Source: CALLCD01 sp039817885
GTDB lineage: Bacteria > Pseudomonadota > Alphaproteobacteria > Caulobacterales > Hyphomonadaceae
DNA length: 64,000 nucleotides
Assembly (NCBI GenBank): GCA_039817885.1
Contig: JBCBUY010000005.1
Span: 1 to 64,000 of the forward strand
Direction: 5' to 3'
Positions within the stretch are counted from its first letter, which is position 1; every line of letters begins with the position of its first letter. Made by a program: the position numbers and the translations under genes. The notes beneath the pieces are model-generated. The model was not told the origin of the DNA. It saw only the letters and a list, made by a program, of their open reading frames with translations, and did not search any database. This document shows, one piece after another, positions 53,152 to 61,412 of this stretch.

Positions 53152-53257
53152 CAGGGTGCTCACTCAACCAAATGACAAGCGGCAACTTATGGACCATGGA
53201 TACCCGCTTTCGCAGGTATCGGCGGTGAGCGAGTGACAGCACCTGCAGGCATGCTTT

Positions 53258-53355
53258 GTCATCCCGGAAAGGGCGCAGCACTTATCCGGGACCCAGAGAA
53301 CGACGAAGGCACTTTTCCTTCTGGGTCCCGGATCGCCTCCAGCGTCCGGGATGAC
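53258..53355. repeat. Composite palindromic repeat, copy 2 (complete)
   Basis: The outer arms GTCATCCCGGA (53258-53268) and TCCGGGATGAC (53345-53355) are perfect. The inner arms ATCCGGGACCCAGA (53284-53297) and TCTGGGTCCCGGAT (53320-53333) are also perfect, with a 22-base loop. The inner arm and right end match the element at 1-77. It resembles a MITE or a BIME-type repeat; no target-site duplication was identified. Confidence 0.8.
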
Positions 53356-53411
53356 CATGAAAACAACATAAAATCTATCAGACCGCCCTCACCCCACCCC
53401 ATAATCCTCCC

Positions 53412-53566
53412 ATGCGATCCGAAGATCCCCTCTTCCCCATAGCGATACGAAAACTCAGCCGCACGGTCACGGCCCTTATCGGCTGAGCCGGCGTGCATCT
53501 GGCCGAACACACCCCTCCAAATGGAAACTCGGAAAAGCGCACACGCCCCTTAAGGCCTGGCAGAAC
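53412..53566 (+). pseudogene. Decayed 5' fragment of a paralog of ORF 55947-56582
   Basis: Translation from ATG 53412 gives MRSEDPLFPIAIRKL, matching MRTDDALFSIAIEQI of the intact gene. At 53484 a TGA replaces the Trp codon. Near 53514 one base is missing; after correction the frame reads KWKLGKAHTPLKAWQN against KWRLRRAGTKLKALEN. About 40 bases upstream of the ATG also match (AAAATCTATC at 53370 and 55903). The homology stops at the end of the alpha/beta hydrolase gene. Confidence 0.8.
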
Positions 53567-54481
53567 TCACCCGTTCAGATACGCATTCACGACTCTGAAC
53601 ACTCGAGCCGGGTCTTCCAGTTCTGAGAAATGCCCAAGATCTTCGAAGCCAACATGCTCCACCGTATCCGAGAAGCTCGAAGAGCTCTTTTCGTTTTCAA
53701 CGGGGTGAGACCGATCCGCCCGCCCCCAGAGCGATAATACCGGCCGGTCGACCGGCGCGAGCGTCACACCCGGATCCATATAGACCTGGTAGGCGCTGGC
53801 GAGAGACCATAAGGCACCGTGCTCGAAAGATTGGCGGGCGCAATCGCAAAAATGCTCGATCTTGTCCGTGTTCCCCACGGAAACTTTGTACCAGTCCGGC
53901 ATCCGCTTTGGGGCCATACGGCTCATCAGAAACTGACCGACAACCGGCCTGCCCAGAATTCCCTTCGGATCCCGGGCCGCTTTCCAACGCGCAAAGGCGG
54001 CGACATCGCCCACTTGCAACGTCACGAGATCGGAAACGAGCTCTGGCTGGCGCGCGGCGAGATCGATCGCCGCCAAACCCGCCACACAAGAGAACGCCCA
54101 GATGGCTTGCTTGCCCGCAACGGCTCTCAAAAACAGGGCAAGGTCATCATTCGTTTCCCGAAAGCCGAAGCGATAATTGCCCCGTGTCGCGGAAAACCCC
54201 ATCCCCGGCAGCTCAACAATCACCACCCGAAAGCGCTTGGAAAAGACATCCAGCAGCTCATCATACACCTCCAGCGTCACCGGTGGATCGGCCGTGAGCA
54301 CCAAAGTCTGCGCATCGCTGATCTGGGAGGAACGTTCGCGATACCTATACTGGACTTTCGGGGTGTCGAAGAATTTGATTTCGCTTGATGTTTGTGATGG
54401 CCAGCCGGTTCGAAAACTGCGTTGCCGCGCCTTCCAGCCCAGCGTGTCGAGCCGAAGCCCCAGGGTGCGAAGCCAGCTCAT
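53567..54481 (-). CDS. Alpha/beta hydrolase fold protein
   Basis: A 304-residue protein without a signal peptide. LPGMGFSATRG follows the usual oxyanion strand, and the catalytic His is in FEDLGHFSELEDP. The nucleophile elbow reads AFSCVAG instead of GxSxGG, with Val at a position normally Gly, so activity may be altered. Substrate unknown. Its ATG overlaps the stop of the membrane protein gene upstream by 4 bases, indicating coupled expression. Confidence 0.8.
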   Translation of the reverse strand: MSWLRTLGLRLDTLGWKARQRSFRTGWPSQTSSEIKFFDTPKVQYRYRERSSQISDAQTLVLTADPPVTLEVYDELLDVFSKRFRVVIVELPGMGFSATRGNYRFGFRETNDDLALFLRAVAGKQAIWAFSCVAGLAAIDLAARQPELVSDLVTLQVGDVAAFARWKAARDPKGILGRPVVGQFLMSRMAPKRMPDWYKVSVGNTDKIEHFCDCARQSFEHGALWSLASAYQVYMDPGVTLAPVDRPVLSLWGRADRSHPVENEKSSSSFSDTVEHVGFEDLGHFSELEDPARVFRVVNAYLNG

Positions 54482-54882
54482 GCCACCCTCTCCGCCGCAC
54501 GCTGGAGAAAGACAAAAGCCAAGATGACGTAGACCATGATCGCCGCGTGCCGGGCCACGATGGAACTATCCGCTCCTGCCTGCCAGGTCAGCCAGGCATC
54601 GCCCGCCGGCATTAGAATAGCGACGCCCGCCATCCAGGCGAGCGCATGCAATCTCTTGGTCGCAAGCAAGACGACGATCAGCCCGGCGATGAAGGCCGTC
54701 CGTAATCCGTACACACCCACAAAACCAGCATCGGCGAGATCGGCGAGTGGCAATCCCATATATGTCGCGAAACCGGCAGGGTCCGTAAATGCTCGAATGG
54801 CATTCAAAGCCTGCAGCACGGCCATCACGGCTGCAAGCCAAAATCCAACAGTGCGAACCATGGGTATCGTCGAAGTGCTCAT
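54478..54882 (-). CDS. Four-helix membrane protein (DUF4267/DUF4345-like)
   Basis: A 134-residue protein with four hydrophobic helices (about residues 10-28, 48-68, 75-92 and 105-124), starting MSTSTIPMVRT. The GFATYMGLPLADLADAGFVGVYGLR region resembles small DUF4267-type membrane proteins. It is translationally coupled to the alpha/beta hydrolase and divergent from the broken LysR gene, which may once have regulated it. Function unknown. Confidence 0.7.
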   Translation of the reverse strand: MSTSTIPMVRTVGFWLAAVMAVLQALNAIRAFTDPAGFATYMGLPLADLADAGFVGVYGLRTAFIAGLIVVLLATKRLHALAWMAGVAILMPAGDAWLTWQAGADSSIVARHAAIMVYVILAFVFLQRAAERVA

Positions 54883-54976
54883 CGTCGTCTCATCCTCATT
54901 TGGCCACGACTACTTGCACAAACGGGAGAGGAGGCTGTATATCCAAAAATGAAAAGCTGTTTTTCAGGATTGCAAT

Positions 54977-55853
54977 ATGAGCTCTTTGGATTGGGAAGCC
55001 TTGAAGAGTTTTCTTGCGGTGGCAGAAGACGGCAGCCTCTCTCGGGCAGCAACGCGCCTGGATATATCGGTCGCAACGCTCGGCCGGCGAATCGATGAGT
55101 TGGAGGCAGAGATTGGGTTCAAGGTGATCCGCCGCGGCCCGCGAGGCACCACCACGACGCCAGAAGGACAGCGCATTGCGGATCTAATTAAGCCGGGTGC
55201 AGAGTATTTTGGAGAATTGGATCGACTGGTGCGGGTCATGACGAAGGGCATTGATCGCCCCCCCATTCGGGTCTCATCAACAGAGCCAATGATTGCGGAT
55301 GTACTCGCCCCCAGAACACCCAAACTCTTATCGGAGCACCCCCATATCAAGATTGAGTTCGAGACGTCCTTGGAGCTATCGAACCTCAATCGGGGAGAGG
55401 CAGACATTGCCGTGCGGATGGTGAAGCCAAGCGGCGAAACGCTCATAACACGCCGCCTACCGAAAATTCAGATCGGCTTATTCGCCGCGACGTCATATCT
55501 GAACACCAAATCGACCAAGATAGATCTGCAGTCAGAGTCTCTGCTTTGGTACGATAGTGCGTATGGAGACATTGCGGAAAATCTCTGGCTAAAACGGCAA
55601 AAGCTGGAAGACCAAGTGGTCTTGCGATCAGGAAGCGTGCGCGCTCTGCCAGGCCGCCCTCGCAGGGTGCGGCATTGCACCCTTGCCAAGTTTTTTGGCG
55701 AAGAAAATCGGATTGGTTCCGATCGCTGGTTTCCAACTCCCCGATCGAACCCCCTGGATGGTATTCCACCGCGACACGCGCCATCACCCTCAACAGAAGA
55801 GTGTTCGAGACTGGATCGAGGCGGCCTGCAAAGAGGCCATTTCGGAAGGATAA
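54977..55853 (+). pseudogene. LysR-family regulator, frameshifted
   Basis: The N-terminal winged helix (SFLAVAEDGSLSRAATRLDIS) and most of the effector domain read normally. At about 55649, CTGCCAGGCC carries one extra C relative to the expected CTGCAGGCC. Removing it restores a normal LysR end (QAALAGCGIAPLPSFLAKK through to a TAA at 55851-55853, about 291 residues). As it stands, the frame runs on with an aberrant Arg-rich tail to 55957. It is divergent from the DUF4267-like gene. A sequencing error is the alternative. Confidence 0.8.
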
Positions 55854-55946
55854 ATCAGAGAGATGGCCTGGCTGAGCGCCAATCCCGCCCCCTCTCACAA
55901 ACAAAATCTATCCGACCGATCTCGCGCCTGCTGCATACTCCCGGTC

Positions 55947-56582
55947 ATGCGCACTGATGATGCCCTGTTTTCCATAGCGATCGAGCAGATCGGCCTTGCC
56001 GTCATCGGCCTGATCGGCTGGACGGGCATTCACATCGCCGAGCGAACCCCCGCCAAATGGCGCCTCCGCCGGGCCGGGACAAAGCTGAAAGCGCTGGAAA
56101 ATCTCGTCCGCCGGCTGATCATGCTCATCGCCCTGAAGCTGGACGTCGCACCCAGTGAGGGATGTGGCGCAACCAAAGTCCAAGAACAGGATGCAGGGCT
56201 ACAACCTTCTGAAACATTTGAGGATATTGAGCGGGCCGTGTTCCCGCAGACCCGCCGGGTCAGCCTCTCCCTCCTGCCGCCGCTGATGGATTTTTCCGAA
56301 CGGCCGGATTTCTCAGGGTTTCAGCGGGCCCGGGTGCCGGTCCATATCGCTGTGCGCCGGTTCTCCCGGCGGATCGTCGCGCTTCAAAAGGTGCTTGATG
56401 CGCCCGAAGCCCACGCGAAACGCCTCGCCCGGCGGCTTCATGATATCCGCAAATCGGGTGAACTGACGCCGATTGTTGCGCCCGGAGCGCCGCCCGCCGG
56501 CCTCTCCCCCGAGATCGGCATTCTCCATGGCGGGATCAGTTTTGAGCTGAGAGAGGCGCTGAAAGGGTGGGACAGTTCTTAG
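55947..56582 (+). CDS. Protein of unknown function with N-terminal membrane helix
   Basis: A 211-residue protein starting MRTDDALFSIA. Hydrophobic residues about 10-28 and 50-64 suggest membrane association. The rest is basic, with RRFSRRIVALQKVL and RRLHDIRKSGELTPIVAP. No recognised family. A broken 5' copy with the same upstream sequence lies at 53412-53566, so this gene has been duplicated. It converges on the Rieske-ThDP gene (11 bases apart). Confidence 0.65.
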   Translation: MRTDDALFSIAIEQIGLAVIGLIGWTGIHIAERTPAKWRLRRAGTKLKALENLVRRLIMLIALKLDVAPSEGCGATKVQEQDAGLQPSETFEDIERAVFPQTRRVSLSLLPPLMDFSERPDFSGFQRARVPVHIAVRRFSRRIVALQKVLDAPEAHAKRLARRLHDIRKSGELTPIVAPGAPPAGLSPEIGILHGGISFELREALKGWDSS

Positions 56583-56593
56583 TCTATCCCCGC

Positions 56594-58588
56594 CTAAAGC
56601 AGCTCGGCATCCGTAATCACTTCGATCAAGGACGGTCCATTGTGGGCGATGGCTTTGGCAAGGGCCTCATCCAGCTTATCCCGCGACTGGACAAGTTCGC
56701 CCATGCCGCCGCACGACCGAGCAAACCCAGCAAAACTCGGATTAACGAGGCTCGTCTGCCAGACATCGAACTCGGCCGCTTTCTGCTCCTTGGTGATTTT
56801 GCCCAGCTCCGAATTGTTCATCAGAACATGGGTAACATTCATGCCATACTTCACCGCCGTGGTGAAATCCATCGCATACTGGCCGAAGCCACCATCGCCA
56901 GAGATGGAGATCACCTTGCGGCCCTTATAAGGCCCCTCTTCCTGGGTTGCCGCCCAAGCGCCCATGCCGGCGGGAAACGCAAAACCGATAGAGCCGAGAT
57001 AGCCGGACATCAAAACGCGCTGCTGACCGGTCGGTTCAAAATAGCGCCCGAAGGAATAAGTGTTATTGCCAACATCGACCGGCAAGATCGCATTGGCAGG
57101 CGCATGGCGTGTCAGCGCCTCAAACAGCGCCGCAGCCGAAACCCCTTTTCCGCGATCCTCACCGACGCGCCGCGCTTTCTCGGCCCGCCAGAGCCGCCAG
57201 CGTTCAGCAACTTCATCGCGGAGATCGGTCGATGCGCGCCCAAGGCGATCGAGTTCGGAACTGAGAAGATCCGCAGTAACAGCCACATCGCCCATCACCG
57301 GAACCGTCACCGGGTGCCTTTTGGCAAGGCGCATCGGATCAGTATCCACCTGGATTGTCGGTGCACCTTCATAAATACCAGTATGATCGGAAAAGCTCGA
57401 TCCGAAGACAAGCAGCACATCCGCTTCATTCATGAACCAACTCGCAATCGGCGTTCCCGACCGGCCCATTACACCTGCCGCCAGCGGATGATCATCGCCA
57501 ATCTGTCCCTTGGCTTTGAACGTTGTCGCAACCGGCGCACCGAGTTGCTCGGCGAGGGATATGACACGTTCCATGCCCTGGAGTGCGCCGTAGCCAACAA
57601 TGATCATTGGCCGCTTTGCGGTTTTCAGGAGGTCGACGGCCTCAGCCACAGCGGACGGCGGCGGACCAACAGCAAGGTCGGCCATGCGGCCCGCTGGACT
57701 TTGCGGCTTGGAACCATCTGGCGCGGGTTTCGGTTGTACATTATCCGGGAAGACCAGATGGCCAACGCCGCGTTGCAGGATCGATGTTTTGATGGCCTGC
57801 GTCATCAGCAACGCATGATCGCTCTCCGGATGAACAGTCTCGGAGAACTCTGCCACCGACTCAAAGGCCGCCTCAAGATCGATGTCCTGAAAGGCATGAA
57901 CACCCACGACTTGATCCTGAACCTGTCCGGTCAGCGCGAGCGCTGGTGCGCCGTCGACTTTCGCATCCCAGAGCCCGGTTAGAAGATTCGTCGCACCAGG
58001 ACCCGCAATGGTCAGCGCCGCAGCGGGATGTCCGGTCAGCTTGCCATATCCCGAAATAGCGAACGCCGCCGCGCCCTCATGGCGGATGCCATAATAGCGG
58101 AGCTTCCCCTCGCTTTCCTGAACCCGAAGGGCATCAGCAAGACCGAGATTGGAGTGACCAACCATCCCGAACACGCTCGTGACGCCCCAATTTGTCATGG
58201 TCTCAGCCATAACATCCGCAATCGTTCTCGGACGGGCTGGGCGTGCCGGAACACCGACATAAATGCCGTCATCCCGCATCTCCACATCGAACATCTCCTG
58301 CCCGCTGTCTTCATGCCCCCCCGGCGGTTTGCCGGTCAGAGGGTCAAAGTCCCAGCCATGCCAGGGGCAACGGAGCCAGCACTGATCGTCAATGCCCTTT
58401 TCGATCGAGCCCTCTCCAAGCGGGCCGCCCTGGTGCGGACATTTATTGTCCATGGCCGCATATTGGCCCTGAAAGTGAACAAGCGCGACCGATTGCGCAC
58501 CAGCACTCGCCGACTTGACACGGCCCTCGGCGACTTCGCCCACCTCTGCGATCTTATGCCAGATCAATGTGGTTGTGTGTTCGGACAT
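56594..58588 (-). CDS. Rieske [2Fe-2S] domain fused to a ThDP-dependent (pyruvate oxidase/acetolactate synthase-like) enzyme
   Basis: A 664-residue cytoplasmic protein. Residues 1-115 are a Rieske ferredoxin domain with cluster ligands Cys50, His52, Cys74 and His77 (CPH and CPWH boxes). From about residue 120 a full three-domain ThDP enzyme follows. It has the catalytic Glu171 in RHEGAAAF, a central domain with GYGALQGMER, and the ThDP motif GDG (564-566) to NN (591-592). ThDP enzymes of this class decarboxylate 2-oxo acids. A fused Rieske centre would allow electrons from the carbanion intermediate to leave singly, making it an oxidoreductase. The substrate and electron acceptor are unknown. 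Confidence 0.85.
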   Translation of the reverse strand: MSEHTTTLIWHKIAEVGEVAEGRVKSASAGAQSVALVHFQGQYAAMDNKCPHQGGPLGEGSIEKGIDDQCWLRCPWHGWDFDPLTGKPPGGHEDSGQEMFDVEMRDDGIYVGVPARPARPRTIADVMAETMTNWGVTSVFGMVGHSNLGLADALRVQESEGKLRYYGIRHEGAAAFAISGYGKLTGHPAAALTIAGPGATNLLTGLWDAKVDGAPALALTGQVQDQVVGVHAFQDIDLEAAFESVAEFSETVHPESDHALLMTQAIKTSILQRGVGHLVFPDNVQPKPAPDGSKPQSPAGRMADLAVGPPPSAVAEAVDLLKTAKRPMIIVGYGALQGMERVISLAEQLGAPVATTFKAKGQIGDDHPLAAGVMGRSGTPIASWFMNEADVLLVFGSSFSDHTGIYEGAPTIQVDTDPMRLAKRHPVTVPVMGDVAVTADLLSSELDRLGRASTDLRDEVAERWRLWRAEKARRVGEDRGKGVSAAALFEALTRHAPANAILPVDVGNNTYSFGRYFEPTGQQRVLMSGYLGSIGFAFPAGMGAWAATQEEGPYKGRKVISISGDGGFGQYAMDFTTAVKYGMNVTHVLMNNSELGKITKEQKAAEFDVWQTSLVNPSFAGFARSCGGMGELVQSRDKLDEALAKAIAHNGPSLIEVITDAELL

Positions 58589-58754
58589 ATCTCAACACCC
58601 CTCTATTGCCGTGCAGCCATCTATCGAAACGGTAACACCAAGCAAATCAAATATCGCTCACAAAGTTTTGGGGACCTTATTGTCCCAGCCATACACCCTA
58701 TCATGTGCCACCAGGTGTTGGATGAATTATCGAAAAAGCAGGCTGAGCCAAAAG

Positions 58755-59516
58755 CTAGAAGCCAGGCTGGATTGGCCCGTCGGCGAGCCCTTTCACAAAT
58801 TGATCGACATGGGCGCTGCCGGAGGAATCCACCGTCGCCGCCGGGCCGCGCCAGATGATCTTGCCTTCGAACAGCATGGCGATCTCATCGGCGATCTTCC
58901 GCGCAGACGGCATATCATGCGTGATCGAGATCGTCGCCGCGCCAAGCGCCTTCACCTGCTCGACGATCAGATCATTAATTGCATCCGCGGTGATCGGATC
59001 AAGGCCAGTTGTCGGTTCGTCGAAAAAGATCAGATCCGGCTGGGAGATGATCGCCCGGGCAAGGCCAACACGCTTCTGCATGCCACCGGAAATTTCGGCC
59101 GGACGGAGATCAGCGACATCGGGCCCGAGCCGGACTTTGCGGAGCGTTTCGATCGCGCGCTCCTTCGCCTGTTTTCGATTAAGCCGTTCGGCATGGATCA
59201 AACGGAAGGCGACATTCTCCCAGACAGTCAGACTGTCGAACAGCGCCGCCGACTGGAACAACATCCCGATCCTCGCCCGCATGGCATCCCTGGTCTTGCC
59301 CTGGTTGCGGGTCACATCGTCGCCGTCAAACAGGATCTTTCCAGCATCCGGCGTCATCAATCCAAGAGCGTTTTTGAGCATCACTGATTTGCCGGACCCC
59401 GATCCCCCGATCACGACAAGCGATTGTCCGGGGGCCACATCCAAATCGACGCCGCGAAGCACATGATTGGAGCCAAAGGACTTTTCGACACCGCTAAGTT
59501 CCAGAAGCGCAGTCAT
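58755..59516 (-). CDS. mlaF: MlaF-type ABC transporter ATPase
   Basis: A 253-residue ATPase of the Mla phospholipid transport system. Walker A is IGGSGSGKSVMLKN, the signature is EISGGMQKRVGLARA, and Walker B is LIFFDEPTTGLDP. Its start overlaps the mlaE stop by 4 bases. The substrate-binding MlaD subunit is not adjacent and must lie elsewhere. Confidence 0.92.
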   Translation of the reverse strand: MTALLELSGVEKSFGSNHVLRGVDLDVAPGQSLVVIGGSGSGKSVMLKNALGLMTPDAGKILFDGDDVTRNQGKTRDAMRARIGMLFQSAALFDSLTVWENVAFRLIHAERLNRKQAKERAIETLRKVRLGPDVADLRPAEISGGMQKRVGLARAIISQPDLIFFDEPTTGLDPITADAINDLIVEQVKALGAATISITHDMPSARKIADEIAMLFEGKIIWRGPAATVDSSGSAHVDQFVKGLADGPIQPGF

Positions 59517-60325
59517 ATGCCAATCCTCACAAATAGCGTGGAGAGCATATAATTCGTCGCCAGAACCAGAACCGCCGCGCCAACCATGGAGAGCGTCGCT
59601 GCCCGCCCAACGCCGGTTGCGCCAGCTTTCGATTGGCTGCCTTGATAACAGCCCATCAGCGCGATCACTGCCCCGAAGACCGCCGCCTTGATCAGACCGG
59701 CATTCACATCGGTGGCCTCAAGGAAATCAAGTGTGTTCCGAAGATAGACAGTGGAATCGAAGCCAAGGCTCGCCGTACTGACCAGCCAACCGCCGGCGAC
59801 CCCAATTATATTGGCGACGATAACAAGAAGCGGCATCGTAATCACCGCCGCGATCAGGCGCGGTGCGTAAAGATAGCGCGGCGGACTGGCCGACAATGTT
59901 GTAAGCGCATCGATCTGTTCGGTAACCTTCATCGCGCCGACCTCGGCCGCGATCCCGGCACTGACCCGACCGGCCAACATAAGACCGGTGATAACCGGGC
60001 CGAGCTCCCTCGTGATGCCAAGCACCACAATGTTCGGAACGAACTGCTCAGCATTAAACCGCGCGCCGCCAGTATAAATGTTCAGCGCAAGCGCGGCACC
60101 AATGAACACCGCGGCAAGGCCGACAACGGGAAGAGAATAGAAGCCGATGCGGATCATCTGCCGCCAGATTTCACCCGGATACCATCTCGGCGTAAGCGCG
60201 GCCACCACAGTCGAACCCGCAAACGCACTAAGCCGGCCGATCTCCCTCAGAAGCCCAACAGCAACCACGCCGATCAACTGTATCGGCAGCAGAAAACCCG
60301 GTTCGATCCGTTCACGCTCAGCCAT
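59513..60325 (-). CDS. mlaE: MlaE-type ABC transporter permease
   Basis: A 270-residue inner-membrane permease with about five to six helices and the MlaE family core (ITRELGPVITGLMLAGRVSAGIAAEVGAMKV). The start MAERERIEPG overlaps the 3' end of alr by 8 bases; a GTG 9 bases upstream is possible. It forms the inner-membrane part of the lipid transporter with mlaF. Confidence 0.92.
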   Translation of the reverse strand: MAERERIEPGFLLPIQLIGVVAVGLLREIGRLSAFAGSTVVAALTPRWYPGEIWRQMIRIGFYSLPVVGLAAVFIGAALALNIYTGGARFNAEQFVPNIVVLGITRELGPVITGLMLAGRVSAGIAAEVGAMKVTEQIDALTTLSASPPRYLYAPRLIAAVITMPLLVIVANIIGVAGGWLVSTASLGFDSTVYLRNTLDFLEATDVNAGLIKAAVFGAVIALMGCYQGSQSKAGATGVGRAATLSMVGAAVLVLATNYMLSTLFVRIGI

Positions 60326-61385
60326 GCCAAACACGCTCCACGCGGGGACCGATCCCCGTCAGCAATTCATATCCCAACGTTCCGGCAGCTTTCGCCTGCG
60401 CTTCGAGGTCGGCATGGCTTCCTATAAATTCAGCGGCCATACCCGGCGTCACCATGCAGGAAATGGCGGTCACATCAAGTGTCGTGAGATCCATGGAGAT
60501 GCGACCGACAATATCGCAGCGCTCCCCCTCAATGTAGGCGAAGCCGGAATTGGACAAGGATCGCAGCAAACCATCAGCATAGCCGATTCCGATCGTCGCC
60601 AGCCGACGCGGCGTGTCGAAGTGCCGGGTGGCTCCGTATCCCGTACTCGCTCCTTCCGGGACATCGAAGACGGACAGAACTGGTGCTTCCAACGTCATGG
60701 CTGGCTGCAAAGCCGCGGACGTTGGCAGCTGAACGCCCCCGCCATAAAGCGCTATTCCAGGTCGGACGAGATCAAACCCATAATCGCCGAGCCCAAGACC
60801 CGCCGAGTTACTCAGCGAGCGCTTGGCCTCTGGCCACGCATGGGCAATCTCGACGAAACGCCGACGCTGCTCTTCATTCATCGGATGGTCCACCTCGTCA
60901 GCACACGCCAAATGCGACATCACCATCGCGACGGGGGATTTATCCAACAGCACGCTCGCAGTGTTAATGTCACCTGCACTGAGTCCCAAACGGTTCATGC
61001 CCGTATCCACATGCAGGACGGCACCAGTACCCGTGGAGAGGTCCGATGCGAGCCAGTCCTTCAATTGCGGAAGCGAGTTGATGATGGGAATTAGATCATT
61101 TGCAACCGCGCGCGGTATGTCTCCACCCATGACACCATTGAGGACATAAACAGTTACATCCGGCCCCACAGCATTGCGAACAGACACGGCCTCTTCCACA
61201 GTCGCCGTAAAGAAGGTTCGGCAGCCAGCACCATGCAAACGCGGACAAATCTCCGCTACACCATGGCCATAAGCATTGGCTTTGACGACCGCCGCGATTT
61301 CGGCACTTCCCGCAATGGAGTGAAGCGCTTTCCAATTGGAAACGATCGCCGATGGATCGATAGTGGCTTTGGCACGAACAAGCAT
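60318..61385 (-). CDS. alr: Alanine racemase
   Basis: A 355-residue PLP enzyme making D-alanine for peptidoglycan. The cofactor Lys is in AAVVKANAYGHG (near residue 35), and the second-domain segment TGYGATRHF carries the catalytic-Tyr neighbourhood. The order dnaB-alr-mlaE-mlaF is common in alphaproteobacteria. Confidence 0.95.
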   Translation of the reverse strand: MLVRAKATIDPSAIVSNWKALHSIAGSAEIAAVVKANAYGHGVAEICPRLHGAGCRTFFTATVEEAVSVRNAVGPDVTVYVLNGVMGGDIPRAVANDLIPIINSLPQLKDWLASDLSTGTGAVLHVDTGMNRLGLSAGDINTASVLLDKSPVAMVMSHLACADEVDHPMNEEQRRRFVEIAHAWPEAKRSLSNSAGLGLGDYGFDLVRPGIALYGGGVQLPTSAALQPAMTLEAPVLSVFDVPEGASTGYGATRHFDTPRRLATIGIGYADGLLRSLSNSGFAYIEGERCDIVGRISMDLTTLDVTAISCMVTPGMAAEFIGSHADLEAQAKAAGTLGYELLTGIGPRVERVWHG

Positions 61386-61412
61386 CCTGCTTCGCCCTTA
61401 GGGCGTTCGGAC

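Larger units (their letters stand above)
53117..53411. other. Repeat-rich intergenic stretch after the nuclease
   Basis: About 300 bases made almost wholly of palindromic units: GACCCCAGC-GGAG-GCTGGGGTC at 53130-53151, GATACC/GGTATC at 53199-53220, and the composite element at 53258-53355. No gene is present. The following bases (53370-53411) match the sequence upstream of ORF 55947-56582 and belong to the decayed copy. Confidence 0.7.

Noticed and set aside
52479..55853. Prophage or insertion element around the nuclease
   Set aside because: No integrase, transposase or phage structural gene is present; the inverted repeats belong to REP-like elements and a local hairpin.
60298..60315. GGTTCGATCC resembling a tRNA T-loop
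   Set aside because: It lies inside the mlaE coding sequence and no acceptor, D or anticodon arm can be formed around it.
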